A stretch of DNA of 64,000 nucleotides from Catonia carolina (GCA_035578175.1 JAQMRL010000043.1:905001-969000), one strand, 5' to 3'. Counted from the stretch's first letter, positions 25,239-39,333 are shown. Made by a program: numbers and translations. The notes: generated by a model from the letters alone, not told the origin.

Positions 25239-25610
25239 ATGCCACCGAAAACCAGCGGTAAAGCAGCGAAGAAGGCGGGCAAGGCTCAGAAGAACATCGC
25301 TAAGGGCGATAAGAAGAAGAAGCGCAAGAGGAAGGAAAGCTACGCCGTGTACATCTACAAGGTGTTGAAGCAAGTCCACCCGGACACGGGAATCTCTTCG
25401 AAGGCGATGAGCATCATGAACAGTTTTGTCAACGACATATTCGAGCGCATCGCCGCCGAAGCTTCCCGGCTCGCCCACTACAACAAGCGGTCGACTATCA
25501 CCAGCAGGGAGATCCAGACCGCCGTACGTCTCCTTCTGCCCGGTGAATTGGCCAAGCACGCCGTAAGCGAGGGCACTAAGGCCGTCACAAAGTACACCAG
25601 CTCCAAGTAA
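25239..25610 (+). CDS. H2B: Histone H2B, unit 3
   Basis: Same 123-residue H2B as unit 1, promoter intact. Confidence 0.98.
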   Translation: MPPKTSGKAAKKAGKAQKNIAKGDKKKKRKRKESYAVYIYKVLKQVHPDTGISSKAMSIMNSFVNDIFERIAAEASRLAHYNKRSTITSREIQTAVRLLLPGELAKHAVSEGTKAVTKYTSSK

Positions 25611-25663
25611 GAGCTCGGTGCTGCCTGCCGACGGTCTCGCGTACACCGCGGTAATAATAAAAC

Positions 25664-25679
25664 GGCCCTTTTCAGGGCC
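25664..25679 (+). terminator. Histone 3' stem-loop, H2B unit 3
   Basis: 16-nt histone stem-loop. Confidence 0.95.
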
Positions 25680-26355
25680 ACCAAACATTTACGCTAAGGT
25701 TGTCTGTCGGACGATGTATTAATTTTTCCTCTCGTTCATCCCGTACCGCAATATAACAATGATACGCGCGAAACGTAAGTGCGTACATATTTAAATTTGT
25801 CCAAATGAATGGCAGAGTGAAAAAAAAATAAATAAATAAATTCTCGCCTGTTATTCGTTTATTTACACACCTCCCACCGATACGCCCGTCAACCGTCTTA
25901 TTGTATGTACTATTGCGGTAAGCGTTGTTTGTTCAATTTTTAATTAAGCCGGCAATTTAAGTTGAAATCTTTACAGATAGCGGCGTGCTTGTGAAATATC
26001 CGGCAACACATTAGAAAAAAAAAATAAAAAAAAAACAAACAAACGAATGAAATGGAAAGTCCCAATTGTAAGATGGTATATCGTCATTAATAATGATCAG
26101 TGATCAACAGTACTATTGTTAGTTTTATTTCATTTTAATTTTTTTTTTTTTGTTTTTGTAGTTGGTCAGCAGCGAGTGGAAAAGTACGCTTATCATCACC
26201 ATGCCGAGCTCCGTGAAAACAACATATTTCATTCACCGCATGGCCCGTCCGGCTGTATAATGTAATTCGTTACTTTCAGGTCGGATAACTGTTATCAGTG
26301 TCTTTTACACCTGCACCTCTATTGTTCTTAAACGATTCAGTAATTAACGTAACTA

Positions 26356-26478
26356 TTTGTTTGTTTGTTTGTTTGTTTGTTTGTTTGTTTGTTTGTTTGT
26401 TTGTTTGTTTGTTTGTTTGTTTGTTTGTTTGTTTGTTTGTTTGTTTGTTTGTTTGTTTGTTTGTTTGTTTGTTTGTTT
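26356..26478 (+). repeat. (TTTG)n microsatellite, unit 3
   Basis: 123 bp, about 31 copies; joint longest with unit 4. Confidence 0.97.
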
Positions 26479-27662
26479 CAGCCAGCCCTGCAACGAACGG
26501 ATCGAGTGTAAATAATTTTACACTCCACCTGTCCGTTATGGGCGGCAGGAATAATTTCATTGTTAACACGGAAATGCAGTAGCCAGTCGATTGAAAAATG
26601 CGAAATACTACAAAACATTTATGTATAGTTGATGAAATGAAATATTTTTAACGACGTTCTGATACCTCGAACGGTGAAGTTTGTTGAACGGCGATTGTTA
26701 CAGAATCGTTGTTGTGTATGACCTGGTAAATGGAATTATTGTTCACGGGGTGAACCGATAACCAAGAATTTACTTTAATAAACCGAAAATTTATATTTCA
26801 TCACTTTGAACAGTAATTCGGAGGTATACGAGTAGGAACTTTGCAAATATCTAACCGAATGTATTGAAATTACGACCTTTATCGGTTACTATCTTGTCCC
26901 CCTTCATGTTTGTTCGTTTCTCCTATATTGTTACATTTTTCTCAATACATTGGCGCGAGAGAAAATCATGCGATTTTTTTTTCTTTCAAAAACACGGTAA
27001 AATGAAAATAAACGGCGGCTACAATCGTTGCCGGTCGTTTGTACAGGTGAAATGTTGTCATTTAACAATAGACCGCTGGCCGAACGACTGCGCGCGCTGT
27101 TGCACGGCCGGGCGTTTTCTGCCGCCGCTACTGTTTTCCCGCACGTTTACCATTAAAGGTGACTTACGGTAAACGAATTCGCCGCCGTAAGTTGTACGAG
27201 CCGATCGGCAGAGGTTTACAAGCCGTGCCGACCGTTACGGCCGTATGACGGCGAGCATTACGGACGGCGTACTTTCACTGTCGCCTATTCACCGGGAAAA
27301 ATTAATGTGCGAGCGAAAAATTCGCGGCGCGTTCGCGCCCGACCGTCGCAGCAGACGTATACGTCACGGCCGGTAACGGATTTCCGCCCGATTTCGGCAC
27401 GGCTCAAGCGCTGGGGTGAATTTATCGCGGTCCGGGCAGGCCGAGACGGCACTTGTTGGAGGTTCGCGAGCAGTTTTCGGTCCGGCGAAATCGCCGTGCG
27501 CTTCGAACGGTGGCGCGACACACAGCCGGCGGTGTGTTGTCGAGGCAGGAAAAGCGAGACCGGCGAAAAATTGAAAGGGGGCCGAAAAATAGACGCCCGA
27601 ACGAACCGTGTAAGCACGATTCTGAGCCGGCCGAGCGACGGCTAAGTCGTTGCTTCCTTTAA

Positions 27663-27738
27663 AGTCCGCCACTATAACGTATAATTACGTGTTTTTGTCG
27701 CAGCGCCTATAACCTCTCCGTACACCGGGCAAGAGAAC
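27663..27738 (+). promoter_or_regulatory. H1 core promoter and leader, unit 3
   Basis: TATA-like box 27680-27687; target site empty. Confidence 0.75.
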
Positions 27739-28389
27739 ATGTCAGACAGCGCAGCATCAGCAGCTACTCCGGCCGCAGCAGTGGCGTCGACGCCGGCGAA
27801 GGCCGCGCCTGGGAAGAAGGCCGGCTCTAAATCGTCGGCGGCGGCCAGCAAGAAGCCGAGATCGAAGCCAGCACACCCGCCGACCGCCGATATGGTGAAC
27901 GCAGCGATCGCCGGCCTGAAAGAGCGAGGCGGCTCTTCACTGCAGGCGATCAAGAAGTACATCGCGGCCAACTACAAGGTGGACGCCGAGAAATTGGCCC
28001 CGTTCATAAAGAAGTACCTCAAGTCGGCAGTCGCGTCGGGCGCTCTCACCCAGCCGAAAGGCAAGGGTGCGTCCGGCTCGTTCAAGATCAGCGTGAAAGG
28101 CGAAGGCAAGACCGGCGGAAGCGCTCCCGCTAAGAAGAAGCCGTCGTCGGCCGCGCCTAAGACCAAGGCAGCAGCGAAGAAACCCGCAGCGTCCGGCAAA
28201 TCGAAGGCAGCCGCTGCTGGGAAGAAGCAGGCGGCCGCCGTATCGGCTCCGAAGAAGGCCAAGTCCCCGTCGAAGGCGAAGAAAGTTTCTAAACCGCCGA
28301 CCAAGAAACCTAAATCGCCCAAACCGAAGAAGGCAGCGGTGAAGAAAGCCAAGTCGCCCAAGAAGGCAGCGGCCGGCAAGAAGAAGTAA
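27739..28389 (+). CDS. H1: Linker histone H1, unit 3
   Basis: Same 216-residue H1 as unit 1. Confidence 0.98.
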   Translation: MSDSAASAATPAAAVASTPAKAAPGKKAGSKSSAAASKKPRSKPAHPPTADMVNAAIAGLKERGGSSLQAIKKYIAANYKVDAEKLAPFIKKYLKSAVASGALTQPKGKGASGSFKISVKGEGKTGGSAPAKKKPSSAAPKTKAAAKKPAASGKSKAAAAGKKQAAAVSAPKKAKSPSKAKKVSKPPTKKPKSPKPKKAAVKKAKSPKKAAAGKKK

Positions 28390-28428
28390 ACGTTGTTAAC
28401 ACGCTTGTTCTTCTAGCCACCAACAAAT

Positions 28429-28444
28429 GGCCCTTTTCAGGGCC
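28429..28444 (+). terminator. Histone 3' stem-loop, H1 unit 3
   Basis: 16-nt histone stem-loop. Confidence 0.95.
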
Positions 28445-29062
28445 GCCAAATGTTTTTTAGTAAGGTTTTTATTGAAAATATTACAAGTTGTTGTGAACGG
28501 TTTATTATACGATGATGATCGGCCGGGCCCGAACGGTTGGTTAGCACTTAGGCGGAGGGCGGTAATTTGATTTTTGCTTTTAATATTTGCCTGCCTTCCT
28601 CACTTAAAAAAGTTAACTTATTTAAAACAAACAAACAAACCGATGCGACTGTATATTTTCTTTTGTCTGTTTGTTTATTCCCTTTTTTTACGTACTTTTA
28701 GCGGTTATTACGCACACAAATACATTTCAATTGTTTTTTTTTTTTTTAATAGGTTTATAACTACAATTGCCTTCCTCACATACTAACGGACGAAGAAGAA
28801 GAAGAAGAAGGGGAAAATGGACGAAGTTTTGTACGTAGTCGCTGCGATCGTCATGAATACGACACGCTATGCGAGTTACTTGCGCTTTACCATTGCCTCC
28901 CTCACATTACAATTTGAAAATTTAAAAAAAAAAAAAAAATCGTACTACATATTTCAAAGGAAAAGGAAAATTTAGCGGTAAGGTAAGGATCGAACAACAC
29001 CAACCAACCAACCAACCAACCAACCAACCATCCAGCTTGTAAAACCTCGATTGAATTTTTGT

Positions 29063-29078
29063 GGCCCTGAAAAGGGCC
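29063..29078 (-). terminator. Histone 3' stem-loop, H3 unit 4
   Basis: Reverse-complement 16-nt stem-loop. Confidence 0.95.
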
Positions 29079-29119
29079 GTTTCAGTTGTGTTTTCACGCG
29101 GCGGCGGTAGCAGGGTTGC

Positions 29120-30113
<994 letters not shown>

Positions 30114-30165
30114 GCGTCGCGCCACAAGCCGCTTGCGAAAGTCTATTAAGAGCCTTCAATAAAAC

Positions 30166-30181
30166 GGCCCTTTTCAGGGCC
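30166..30181 (+). terminator. Histone 3' stem-loop, H4 unit 4
   Basis: 16-nt histone stem-loop. Confidence 0.95.
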
Positions 30182-30687
30182 ACCAAACCAATAACATGAG
30201 GTTTTCAATAATGTGAATTTCTTTATCTCCTCTCGCGTCTTTGTATAACGAACGGAAGAGGCTACTACCGCTGTAATATAATGATAATAATAATGTGCAC
30301 GCACAGAGACCGTTAATGAACAAACAGATAGATAGACAGACACGGACGAATGATCTTCTTGTTTGTCGGTTATCACATAATATAATCATCAGTAGATTAC
30401 TGGAAAATGAAATAAGAAGAAGAAATCGTGGTTGTGTTGTAAATTTCATAGTATTGTCGGGCGGTGCAGGTGAGCAAGCAGCAGCACCAGCGGCATCGGC
30501 AGTATTAGGAAGAGTTATTCGTTCTATTTTAGAGAGGAAAAAAAAAAAAAAAAATAAGGAAATGAAGAGAGGAATTTTTTTTTTTTTATTTTCTCTCCTT
30601 CGCCGCCGCTTTGTTACATGCTGACAGAACAATAATTATTCTTAAAAAGAGTTCAAACAGATTAAAACCTAGTCATGAAATTTTGGT

Positions 30688-30703
30688 GGCCCTGAAAAGG
30701 GCC
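30688..30703 (-). terminator. Histone 3' stem-loop, H2A unit 4
   Basis: Reverse-complement 16-nt stem-loop. Confidence 0.95.
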
Positions 30704-30756
30704 GTTTCAATGCTGTGTCGCCTGTATAGCAGCTGCAGCTCCCAACGAGGTCCCGC

Positions 30757-31468
<712 letters not shown>

Positions 31469-31600
31469 ACTACTTGCGATCTGAACTCCGCACGGAACAC
31501 ACCTACCGAGAGAACAGCTTGTGATTACTCCAAACGACTACCTCCTGGGAAAAAGGAGACGAGTGTTGCTAGTGGGAAGAACTGGCAACACTGCAGCAGC

Positions 31601-32920
31601 ATGGCAACGCCGCCCAGCAGTGAAGAAGGTATGGATATACCTGTGATCGACAACGACGACGAGGGATTCCAGACCGTCGGCCGTAAAAGAAGCAGGGTCA
31701 ACAACCCGGAAAGCAGTAGCAGCTCTATAGAAGGTATGCCATCGCATATTAACAGTTCTATAACCTCTCCCCCCTCACCCACAACTAACTCTTCTAACAA
31801 TACAACCACCCGCATTCCTACAATTAGAAACAAAATTCCTCCTTTTGTATTTAAAGCACCACCCCGTTGGTCCGCTATAGTCAAACTTCTATCTACTCAC
31901 CTTTCTTCTAAATTTAACGTAACTTCACGTGGTAATTCATTCTCTCTCCACACAAATAACATTGACGATTACTCTAAAGCGAAAACTGTCCTCATTTCTG
32001 AGGGCATTAATTTCCATAGTTATTATACTTCCCAATCCGATGAGGTCAAAGTCGCCATCAAAGGATTACACCATTCAATTGAAGCAATCGAGGTGTCGGA
32101 TTACCTCGTAGATCTTGGATACACGGTCAAACATTGCCAGAACATCTCTGGCCGTGCTGGCCGTCCTCTCAACGTCTTCCTTGTGAAGCTCCAGAAGAAA
32201 GAAGGATACGAGGCAATATACAAGCTGAACTCTATCTTTAATATTGTAGTAACTGTGGAAGCTTTCCGACCACGGCCTGGCCTTCCACAGTGCTACAAAT
32301 GTCAGAGATATGGCCACTCCTCGGTCAATTGCAATCACGAGTTGCGTTGTGTTAAGTGTGGGGCTCAACACGACGCGGCTCAATGTGAGGGCAAGCTGAT
32401 CGAGGAGCCGAAGTGTTGTAATTGCAACGGCAGACATCCCGCCAACTATCGAGGCTGCCCTACGCATGTCAAGCTGGTAGCTGACAGGAAGAGGACCGAC
32501 GCCAAGTCGACAGCAGCGACCTCATCGGCTCCTTCCCACTCCGTACCCTCTCAACCACAACCTTCAACATCAAAACACACTCCTCCTCAGACTCAAACTA
32601 CTTCATATAAGAAAACTATTTTCAAAACACCTGCTACTCGCACCCCAACCCCAAAATCACAAATCCCCCAGCTTCCGCAACAGCATATTAGCACCCCTTC
32701 ACAACCAGTCTACCAAAAAGATTTCCCCCCGCTTCCAAGCAAAAAGCAACAACAACCCGCATCAGACACTCCATTCAATTTAACATCTATCATTGCCTTC
32801 CTCTCATCCCCAAAATTTTTAACATGGATTGCATCCCTCCTCCCTAAACTCACATCTGCCAAGTCAACCTCAGAAGCCATCTCAACTGTAATTTCATCTC
32901 TGACCTCCCTCCTCGTTTAA
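31601..32920 (+). CDS. ORF1: Gag-like zinc-knuckle protein, H2B family copy 2B
   Basis: 439 residues, the counterpart of ORF1 in copy 2A with the same knuckles and C-terminal block. Changes cluster in the N-terminal 60 residues, for example VGRKRSR for VARKRCR and PSHINSS for PSIINSS. The frame is open further upstream to 31376, but that ATG lies before the H2B TATA box, so I placed the start at 31601, the same ATG as in copy 2A. The stop overlaps the ORF2 ATG (TAATG). Confidence 0.93.
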   Translation: MATPPSSEEGMDIPVIDNDDEGFQTVGRKRSRVNNPESSSSSIEGMPSHINSSITSPPSPTTNSSNNTTTRIPTIRNKIPPFVFKAPPRWSAIVKLLSTHLSSKFNVTSRGNSFSLHTNNIDDYSKAKTVLISEGINFHSYYTSQSDEVKVAIKGLHHSIEAIEVSDYLVDLGYTVKHCQNISGRAGRPLNVFLVKLQKKEGYEAIYKLNSIFNIVVTVEAFRPRPGLPQCYKCQRYGHSSVNCNHELRCVKCGAQHDAAQCEGKLIEEPKCCNCNGRHPANYRGCPTHVKLVADRKRTDAKSTAATSSAPSHSVPSQPQPSTSKHTPPQTQTTSYKKTIFKTPATRTPTPKSQIPQLPQQHISTPSQPVYQKDFPPLPSKKQQQPASDTPFNLTSIIAFLSSPKFLTWIASLLPKLTSAKSTSEAISTVISSLTSLLV

Positions 32921-35592
32921 TGACCCTACGCATCCTATCGTGGAACGGTAACGGCGTCACAAGACAACGGAACGACCTTCTCCGTCTACTGATTGACCAT
33001 GACGTCGATATAGTCCTCCTACAAGAGACACACTTCCTTCCAACATCCCGATTTAAATTATCCCCCTATATCGTTTACCGCACTGACCGCCCCCCTACCA
33101 CCAACCGCCCCGCAGGGGGTGTAGCGATCCTAATACACAGGCGACATACCCACAACCTCATCGACACCCCCACCATCCCATCAATAGAGCACATCGCTAT
33201 AACTGTCCCACTCTTCTCCCAACTAGTCACTTTTATTTCTATCTACCGCCCCCCAACACAACCTGACTACCACCCCTCCGCCCTTGCTGAGCTCTTCCAT
33301 CACCAGCACCCTGTGTTTGCTGCGGGGGACTGGAACAGCAAGCACAGAGACTTCGGCTGCCATTCCACCAACACTGCAGGCAACTCCATCGTCACCTTCT
33401 TAGAGAGATCCCCCCTCCCTCTAGCACTTCACATACCACAAACGGCTACCAGGATACCCCCAACCGCTTCGCACCAACCGGACATCCTAGACTACGCCAT
33501 CTCGGCTAGCCTAGAGTCCATTCCAGAGATTCATGTACTTCCGGAACTAAACTCCGACCATCTCCCGGTCTTATTTACATTTTTCTCCCCTAATGCTCGC
33601 ATCCCTACACCATCCACGAAACTTAAAGTTTCGTGGCCTTCATACTACGATTCTGTAGAGTCCTTACTCCCCCCCCAATCGCCCCCTATCAATTCAATAC
33701 CTGAGCTGGAATCTCATCTCCAGACTATCACCACAATAATGACCCAATCAATTCAACAAAACTCGTCTCCAAGACCACCGCGAACCAGATCATCGCTCCC
33801 GCCTGCAGTGAAAACTGCGATCGCCGACAGAAGACGTCTACGACGGCTCTGGCAGCGCACGCGCGACCCGCATCATCGGGCCCTCTTCAACCGCGCTGCT
33901 GCCAGGTGCAAGCTTCTAGTCGACGAGAACCGGACCAGCCATTGGGAAGACTACCTGGAGAGAGTAGCAGACTCCGGCAAGCCATGGGAGGCCGCCCGCT
34001 GTCTCCTGTCAAAACAGAGAAAGAGCCACCCTCTCAACACTCCTACAGGACAGACCTACTCGGCGCAGGAGATAGCGAACGCCTTCGCTTCGCACTTTGA
34101 AAATCACTTCACAACACCTCCTACCGTTCATCCCGAACAGGATGAACAAATACAACATTCAGTTAAACTCACCCTCTCTGATCCCACTCCCACACACATG
34201 CCACCCTTCACGATGGACGACATTACTTCAGTAATTAAGTCCATCAACCCCAAGAAAGCCCCTGGTCCAGACAACATTACCGGATACGCCATTCTAAACT
34301 CACCCCCAGAGCTAAAACACCATCTCTTAACAATTTTCAATGCTGTAATAGCACTACAGCACTTCCCTACTTCTTGGAAGATATCCAACATTTTCACTAT
34401 ATTGAAACCCCACAAACCTCCAACAAATCCAGATAGCTATAGGCCCATTTCGCTTCTACCGATCCTATCGAAACTTTTCGAAAGATTACTCCTCCCGCGT
34501 CTGCGCCAAACAATTGATTCAGTTCTCCCTCCCGAACAATTTGGATTCCGACAAGGACATTCAACAACAACCCAACTCCTCCGCATCGTAACGGCACTAG
34601 TAGATGCCAAAAACTCCCACAGCAATACGACGGCTGTGCTGCTTGACTTTAAAGCAGCATTTGACAGAGTATGGCATGTGGGACTCCTGTTTAAGCTTTC
34701 AAAATTCTTTCCGCCACCCACAGTTAGGCTCATTCACTCCTATCTATCAGATAGAAAATTCCAAGTATCGGCACCCAATCGCCACTTCTACTCACTCAAG
34801 TCCCCACTTACCTCATCTACCGCAGGTGTACCTCAGGGCTCAGTCCTTGGGCCCCTCCTGTATTTAATGTACACCTACGACTTTCCAGTTAGTGATTCCA
34901 TCAAACTCGGACTGTTTGCTGATGACGCTATTCTATACCGTCACAGCAGATGCCTCCGTCTTAACTGCCACGCGCTGCAAAATCACCTGCTTCTAATTAC
35001 GAGTTGGTGTCGTATCTGGCGTCTCTCCCTCAATCCCTCAAAGTGCGAAGCTATACACTTCACAGCGAAGAAGAAGATCCCACCACCTCTTCGCCTGGAA
35101 GGACAACTCCTCCCATGGCAGAACAGCGTCAAATACCTTGGAGTCGAACTAGACAGCCGGCTGACTCTCCAGCATCACATCACAGACAAACTCAGCAAGG
35201 GCAGAGTCCTCTGTGCCATGCTTTACCCCCTTCTAAATTCAAAATCCTTCTCAACAAAATTAAAACTCCTAATGTATTCATCTATTCTACGACCCTTCCT
35301 TGTATATGCATCACCAGTATGGTGGCCCCTACTTTCCAAAACTTCCAAAACCAAAGTCGCTGCTTTCCAAAACAAAATCCTTCGTAACATCACAAAATTT
35401 CACTATCTCATCCCCAATCGTACTATACATGAATACCTAAACTTCCCCTCCCTAGAGGACTATATCCACAACACCTCAAGAAAGCTCCACGACGCCGGCA
35501 AAACATCTACAATCACCCTCATCGAAGAAATTTACTCAACCCCCCATCCTCCAGAAGACTACAAGATATTACCGTTCCACGACTTCCTTTAA
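32920..35592 (+). CDS. ORF2: endonuclease-reverse transcriptase, H2B family copy 2B
   Basis: 890 residues, the same length as copy 2A with all endonuclease and RT motifs kept (N9, E36, D137, N139, D576, FADD 666-669). It differs at only a few residues, mainly near the C-terminus (FPSLEDYIHN for FPTLEDYIRN, IEEIY for IEQIY). Confidence 0.95.
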   Translation: MTLRILSWNGNGVTRQRNDLLRLLIDHDVDIVLLQETHFLPTSRFKLSPYIVYRTDRPPTTNRPAGGVAILIHRRHTHNLIDTPTIPSIEHIAITVPLFSQLVTFISIYRPPTQPDYHPSALAELFHHQHPVFAAGDWNSKHRDFGCHSTNTAGNSIVTFLERSPLPLALHIPQTATRIPPTASHQPDILDYAISASLESIPEIHVLPELNSDHLPVLFTFFSPNARIPTPSTKLKVSWPSYYDSVESLLPPQSPPINSIPELESHLQTITTIMTQSIQQNSSPRPPRTRSSLPPAVKTAIADRRRLRRLWQRTRDPHHRALFNRAAARCKLLVDENRTSHWEDYLERVADSGKPWEAARCLLSKQRKSHPLNTPTGQTYSAQEIANAFASHFENHFTTPPTVHPEQDEQIQHSVKLTLSDPTPTHMPPFTMDDITSVIKSINPKKAPGPDNITGYAILNSPPELKHHLLTIFNAVIALQHFPTSWKISNIFTILKPHKPPTNPDSYRPISLLPILSKLFERLLLPRLRQTIDSVLPPEQFGFRQGHSTTTQLLRIVTALVDAKNSHSNTTAVLLDFKAAFDRVWHVGLLFKLSKFFPPPTVRLIHSYLSDRKFQVSAPNRHFYSLKSPLTSSTAGVPQGSVLGPLLYLMYTYDFPVSDSIKLGLFADDAILYRHSRCLRLNCHALQNHLLLITSWCRIWRLSLNPSKCEAIHFTAKKKIPPPLRLEGQLLPWQNSVKYLGVELDSRLTLQHHITDKLSKGRVLCAMLYPLLNSKSFSTKLKLLMYSSILRPFLVYASPVWWPLLSKTSKTKVAAFQNKILRNITKFHYLIPNRTIHEYLNFPSLEDYIHNTSRKLHDAGKTSTITLIEEIYSTPHPPEDYKILPFHDFL

Positions 35593-35665
35593 ACACCTAC
35601 ACACACCCCCCATAACGTATATAACTTACAAATGCTTCAGTAGATAATCGTCAAACTTCCTTTCC

Positions 35666-35671
<6 letters not shown>

Positions 35672-35745
<74 letters not shown>
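35672..35745 (+). repeat. Internal poly(A) tract of element 2B
   Basis: 74 consecutive A, 341 nt before the element 3' end. Confidence 0.9.
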
Positions 35746-35747
<2 letters not shown>

Positions 35748-36048
35748 AAAAGGCCACTGAATTTATAAAAATACACAAAAAAAAAGAAAAGAGCCGTTTC
35801 TCAACTCCCCACACCTACTACCCTAAGAATTGCCACACTTCCACAAAGTATAAATTTTTCCTCGACTTTAAATTCACCTATTCACCGTTAAAAATTATCC
35901 CCTGTATACAACCATGCTCCACCTACCTCCCAATCCAGTCTAACAACTTTTCAAACAAATTCTCTCCTCAATTCCAACCTGAGGTTACAAGATCTGTTAA
36001 TATGTTCTACGAGCGACCAGGTGCATACCAGCACGATGTCGCCATTAT

Positions 36049-36064
36049 AGGGCTTCTTAGCCCT
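36049..36064 (+). other. Candidate 3'-terminal RNA hairpin of element 2B
   Basis: Same AGGGCT-TCTT-AGCCCT hairpin as copy 2A, 22 nt from the 3' end. Confidence 0.6.
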
Positions 36065-36086
36065 CTCAACATGGACTGGACTGGAC

Positions 36087-36099
36087 TTCGCCTCACTCC
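36087..36099. repeat. Target-site duplication, right copy, element 2B
   Basis: TTCGCCTCACTCC matches 31456-31468. Confidence 0.93.
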
Positions 36100-36143
36100 C
36101 CGTTCGACACTAGCGACGAGCAGCAGCAAGCAACCAACCGACC

Positions 36144-36515
36144 ATGCCACCGAAAACCAGCGGTAAAGCAGCGAAGAAGGCGGGCAAGGCTCAGAAGAAC
36201 ATCGCTAAGGGCGATAAGAAGAAGAAGCGCAAGAGGAAGGAAAGCTACGCCGTGTACATCTACAAGGTGTTGAAGCAAGTCCACCCGGACACGGGAATCT
36301 CTTCGAAGGCGATGAGCATCATGAACAGTTTTGTCAACGACATATTCGAGCGCATCGCCGCCGAAGCTTCCCGGCTCGCCCACTACAACAAGCGGTCGAC
36401 TATCACCAGCAGGGAGATCCAGACCGCCGTACGTCTCCTTCTGCCCGGTGAATTGGCCAAGCACGCCGTAAGCGAGGGCACTAAGGCCGTCACAAAGTAC
36501 ACCAGCTCCAAGTAA
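36144..36515 (+). CDS. H2B: Histone H2B, unit 4 (promoter severed)
   Basis: Same 123-residue H2B as unit 1. Its TATA-like box (31435-31442) is across a 4.6-kb element. Confidence 0.98.
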   Translation: MPPKTSGKAAKKAGKAQKNIAKGDKKKKRKRKESYAVYIYKVLKQVHPDTGISSKAMSIMNSFVNDIFERIAAEASRLAHYNKRSTITSREIQTAVRLLLPGELAKHAVSEGTKAVTKYTSSK

Positions 36516-36568
36516 GAGCTCGGTGCTGCCTGCCGACGGTCTCGCGTACACCGCGGTAATAATAAAAC

Positions 36569-36584
36569 GGCCCTTTTCAGGGCC
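36569..36584 (+). terminator. Histone 3' stem-loop, H2B unit 4
   Basis: 16-nt histone stem-loop. Confidence 0.95.
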
Positions 36585-37260
36585 ACCAAACATTTACGCT
36601 AAGGTTGTCTGTCGGACGATGTATTAATTTTTCCTCTCGTTCATCCCGTACCGCAATATAACAATGATACGCGCGAAACGTAAGTGCGTACATATTTAAA
36701 TTTGTCCAAATGAATGGCAGAGTGAAAAAAAAATAAATAAATAAATTCTCGCCTGTTATTCGTTTATTTACACACCTCCCACCGATACGCCCGTCAACCG
36801 TCTTATTGTATGTACTATTGCGGTAAGCGTTGTTTGTTCAATTTTTAATTAAGCCGGCAATTTAAGTTGAAATCTTTACAGATAGCGGCGTGCTTGTGAA
36901 ATATCCGGCAACACATTAGAAAAAAAAAATAAAAAAAAAACAAACAAACGAATGAAATGGAAAGTCCCAATTGTAAGATGGTATATCGTCATTAATAATG
37001 ATCAGTGATCAACAGTACTATTGTTAGTTTTATTTCATTTTAATTTTTTTTTTTTTGTTTTTGTAGTTGGTCAGCAGCGAGTGGAAAAGTACGCTTATCA
37101 TCACCATGCCGAGCTCCGTGAAAACAACATATTTCATTCACCGCATGGCCCGTCCGGCTGTATAATGTAATTCGTTACTTTCAGGTCGGATAACTGTTAT
37201 CAGTGTCTTTTACACCTGCACCTCTATTGTTCTTAAACGATTCAGTAATTAACGTAACTA

Positions 37261-37383
37261 TTTGTTTGTTTGTTTGTTTGTTTGTTTGTTTGTTTGTTTG
37301 TTTGTTTGTTTGTTTGTTTGTTTGTTTGTTTGTTTGTTTGTTTGTTTGTTTGTTTGTTTGTTTGTTTGTTTGTTTGTTTGTTT
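37261..37383 (+). repeat. (TTTG)n microsatellite, unit 4
   Basis: 123 bp, about 31 copies. Confidence 0.97.
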
Positions 37384-38567
37384 CAGCCAGCCCTGCAACG
37401 AACGGATCGAGTGTAAATAATTTTACACTCCACCTGTCCGTTATGGGCGGCAGGAATAATTTCATTGTTAACACGGAAATGCAGTAGCCAGTCGATTGAA
37501 AAATGCGAAATACTACAAAACATTTATGTATAGTTGATGAAATGAAATATTTTTAACGACGTTCTGATACCTCGAACGGTGAAGTTTGTTGAACGGCGAT
37601 TGTTACAGAATCGTTGTTGTGTATGACCTGGTAAATGGAATTATTGTTCACGGGGTGAACCGATAACCAAGAATTTACTTTAATAAACCGAAAATTTATA
37701 TTTCATCACTTTGAACAGTAATTCGGAGGTATACGAGTAGGAACTTTGCAAATATCTAACCGAATGTATTGAAATTACGACCTTTATCGGTTACTATCTT
37801 GTCCCCCTTCATGTTTGTTCGTTTCTCCTATATTGTTACATTTTTCTCAATACATTGGCGCGAGAGAAAATCATGCGATTTTTTTTTCTTTCAAAAACAC
37901 GGTAAAATGAAAATAAACGGCGGCTACAATCGTTGCCGGTCGTTTGTACAGGTGAAATGTTGTCATTTAACAATAGACCGCTGGCCGAACGACTGCGCGC
38001 GCTGTTGCACGGCCGGGCGTTTTCTGCCGCCGCTACTGTTTTCCCGCACGTTTACCATTAAAGGTGACTTACGGTAAACGAATTCGCCGCCGTAAGTTGT
38101 ACGAGCCGATCGGCAGAGGTTTACAAGCCGTGCCGACCGTTACGGCCGTATGACGGCGAGCATTACGGACGGCGTACTTTCACTGTCGCCTATTCACCGG
38201 GAAAAATTAATGTGCGAGCGAAAAATTCGCGGCGCGTTCGCGCCCGACCGTCGCAGCAGACGTATACGTCACGGCCGGTAACGGATTTCCGCCCGATTTC
38301 GGCACGGCTCAAGCGCTGGGGTGAATTTATCGCGGTCCGGGCAGGCCGAGACGGCACTTGTTGGAGGTTCGCGAGCAGTTTTCGGTCCGGCGAAATCGCC
38401 GTGCGCTTCGAACGGTGGCGCGACACACAGCCGGCGGTGTGTTGTCGAGGCAGGAAAAGCGAGACCGGCGAAAAATTGAAAGGGGGCCGAAAAATAGACG
38501 CCCGAACGAACCGTGTAAGCACGATTCTGAGCCGGCCGAGCGACGGCTAAGTCGTTGCTTCCTTTAA

Positions 38568-38643
38568 AGTCCGCCACTATAACGTATAATTACGTGTTTT
38601 TGTCGCAGCGCCTATAACCTCTCCGTACACCGGGCAAGAGAAC
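38568..38643 (+). promoter_or_regulatory. H1 core promoter and leader, unit 4
   Basis: TATA-like box 38585-38592; target site empty. Confidence 0.75.
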
Positions 38644-39294
38644 ATGTCAGACAGCGCAGCATCAGCAGCTACTCCGGCCGCAGCAGTGGCGTCGACGCCG
38701 GCGAAGGCCGCGCCTGGGAAGAAGGCCGGCTCTAAATCGTCGGCGGCGGCCAGCAAGAAGCCGAGATCGAAGCCAGCACACCCGCCGACCGCCGATATGG
38801 TGAACGCAGCGATCGCCGGCCTGAAAGAGCGAGGCGGCTCTTCACTGCAGGCGATCAAGAAGTACATCGCGGCCAACTACAAGGTGGACGCCGAGAAATT
38901 GGCCCCGTTCATAAAGAAGTACCTCAAGTCGGCAGTCGCGTCGGGCGCTCTCACCCAGCCGAAAGGCAAGGGTGCGTCCGGCTCGTTCAAGATCAGCGTG
39001 AAAGGCGAAGGCAAGACCGGCGGAAGCGCTCCCGCTAAGAAGAAGCCGTCGTCGGCCGCGCCTAAGACCAAGGCAGCAGCGAAGAAACCCGCAGCGTCCG
39101 GCAAATCGAAGGCAGCCGCTGCTGGGAAGAAGCAGGCGGCCGCCGTATCGGCTCCGAAGAAGGCCAAGTCCCCGTCGAAGGCGAAGAAAGTTTCTAAACC
39201 GCCGACCAAGAAACCTAAATCGCCCAAACCGAAGAAGGCAGCGGTGAAGAAAGCCAAGTCGCCCAAGAAGGCAGCGGCCGGCAAGAAGAAGTAA
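38644..39294 (+). CDS. H1: Linker histone H1, unit 4
   Basis: Same 216-residue H1 as unit 1. Confidence 0.98.
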   Translation: MSDSAASAATPAAAVASTPAKAAPGKKAGSKSSAAASKKPRSKPAHPPTADMVNAAIAGLKERGGSSLQAIKKYIAANYKVDAEKLAPFIKKYLKSAVASGALTQPKGKGASGSFKISVKGEGKTGGSAPAKKKPSSAAPKTKAAAKKPAASGKSKAAAAGKKQAAAVSAPKKAKSPSKAKKVSKPPTKKPKSPKPKKAAVKKAKSPKKAAAGKKK

Positions 39295-39333
39295 ACGTTG
39301 TTAACACGCTTGTTCTTCTAGCCACCAACAAAT

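Larger units (their letters stand above)
31469..36086 (+). mobile_element. Full-length Jockey-like LINE in the H2B promoter (H2B family, copy 2B)
   Basis: 4618 bp in sense with H2B. The 5' end begins ACTACTTGCGATC where copy 2A begins ACTTGCGATC, and its 5' junction lies 3 bp further downstream in the target. The 3' junction is within 1 bp of copy 2A. Layout: 132-nt 5' UTR, ORF1 (31601-32920), ORF2 (32920-35592), 74-A internal tract, unique tail, hairpin (36049-36064), and three TGGAC units. Both ORFs are intact, so the copy may be active. Confidence 0.95.
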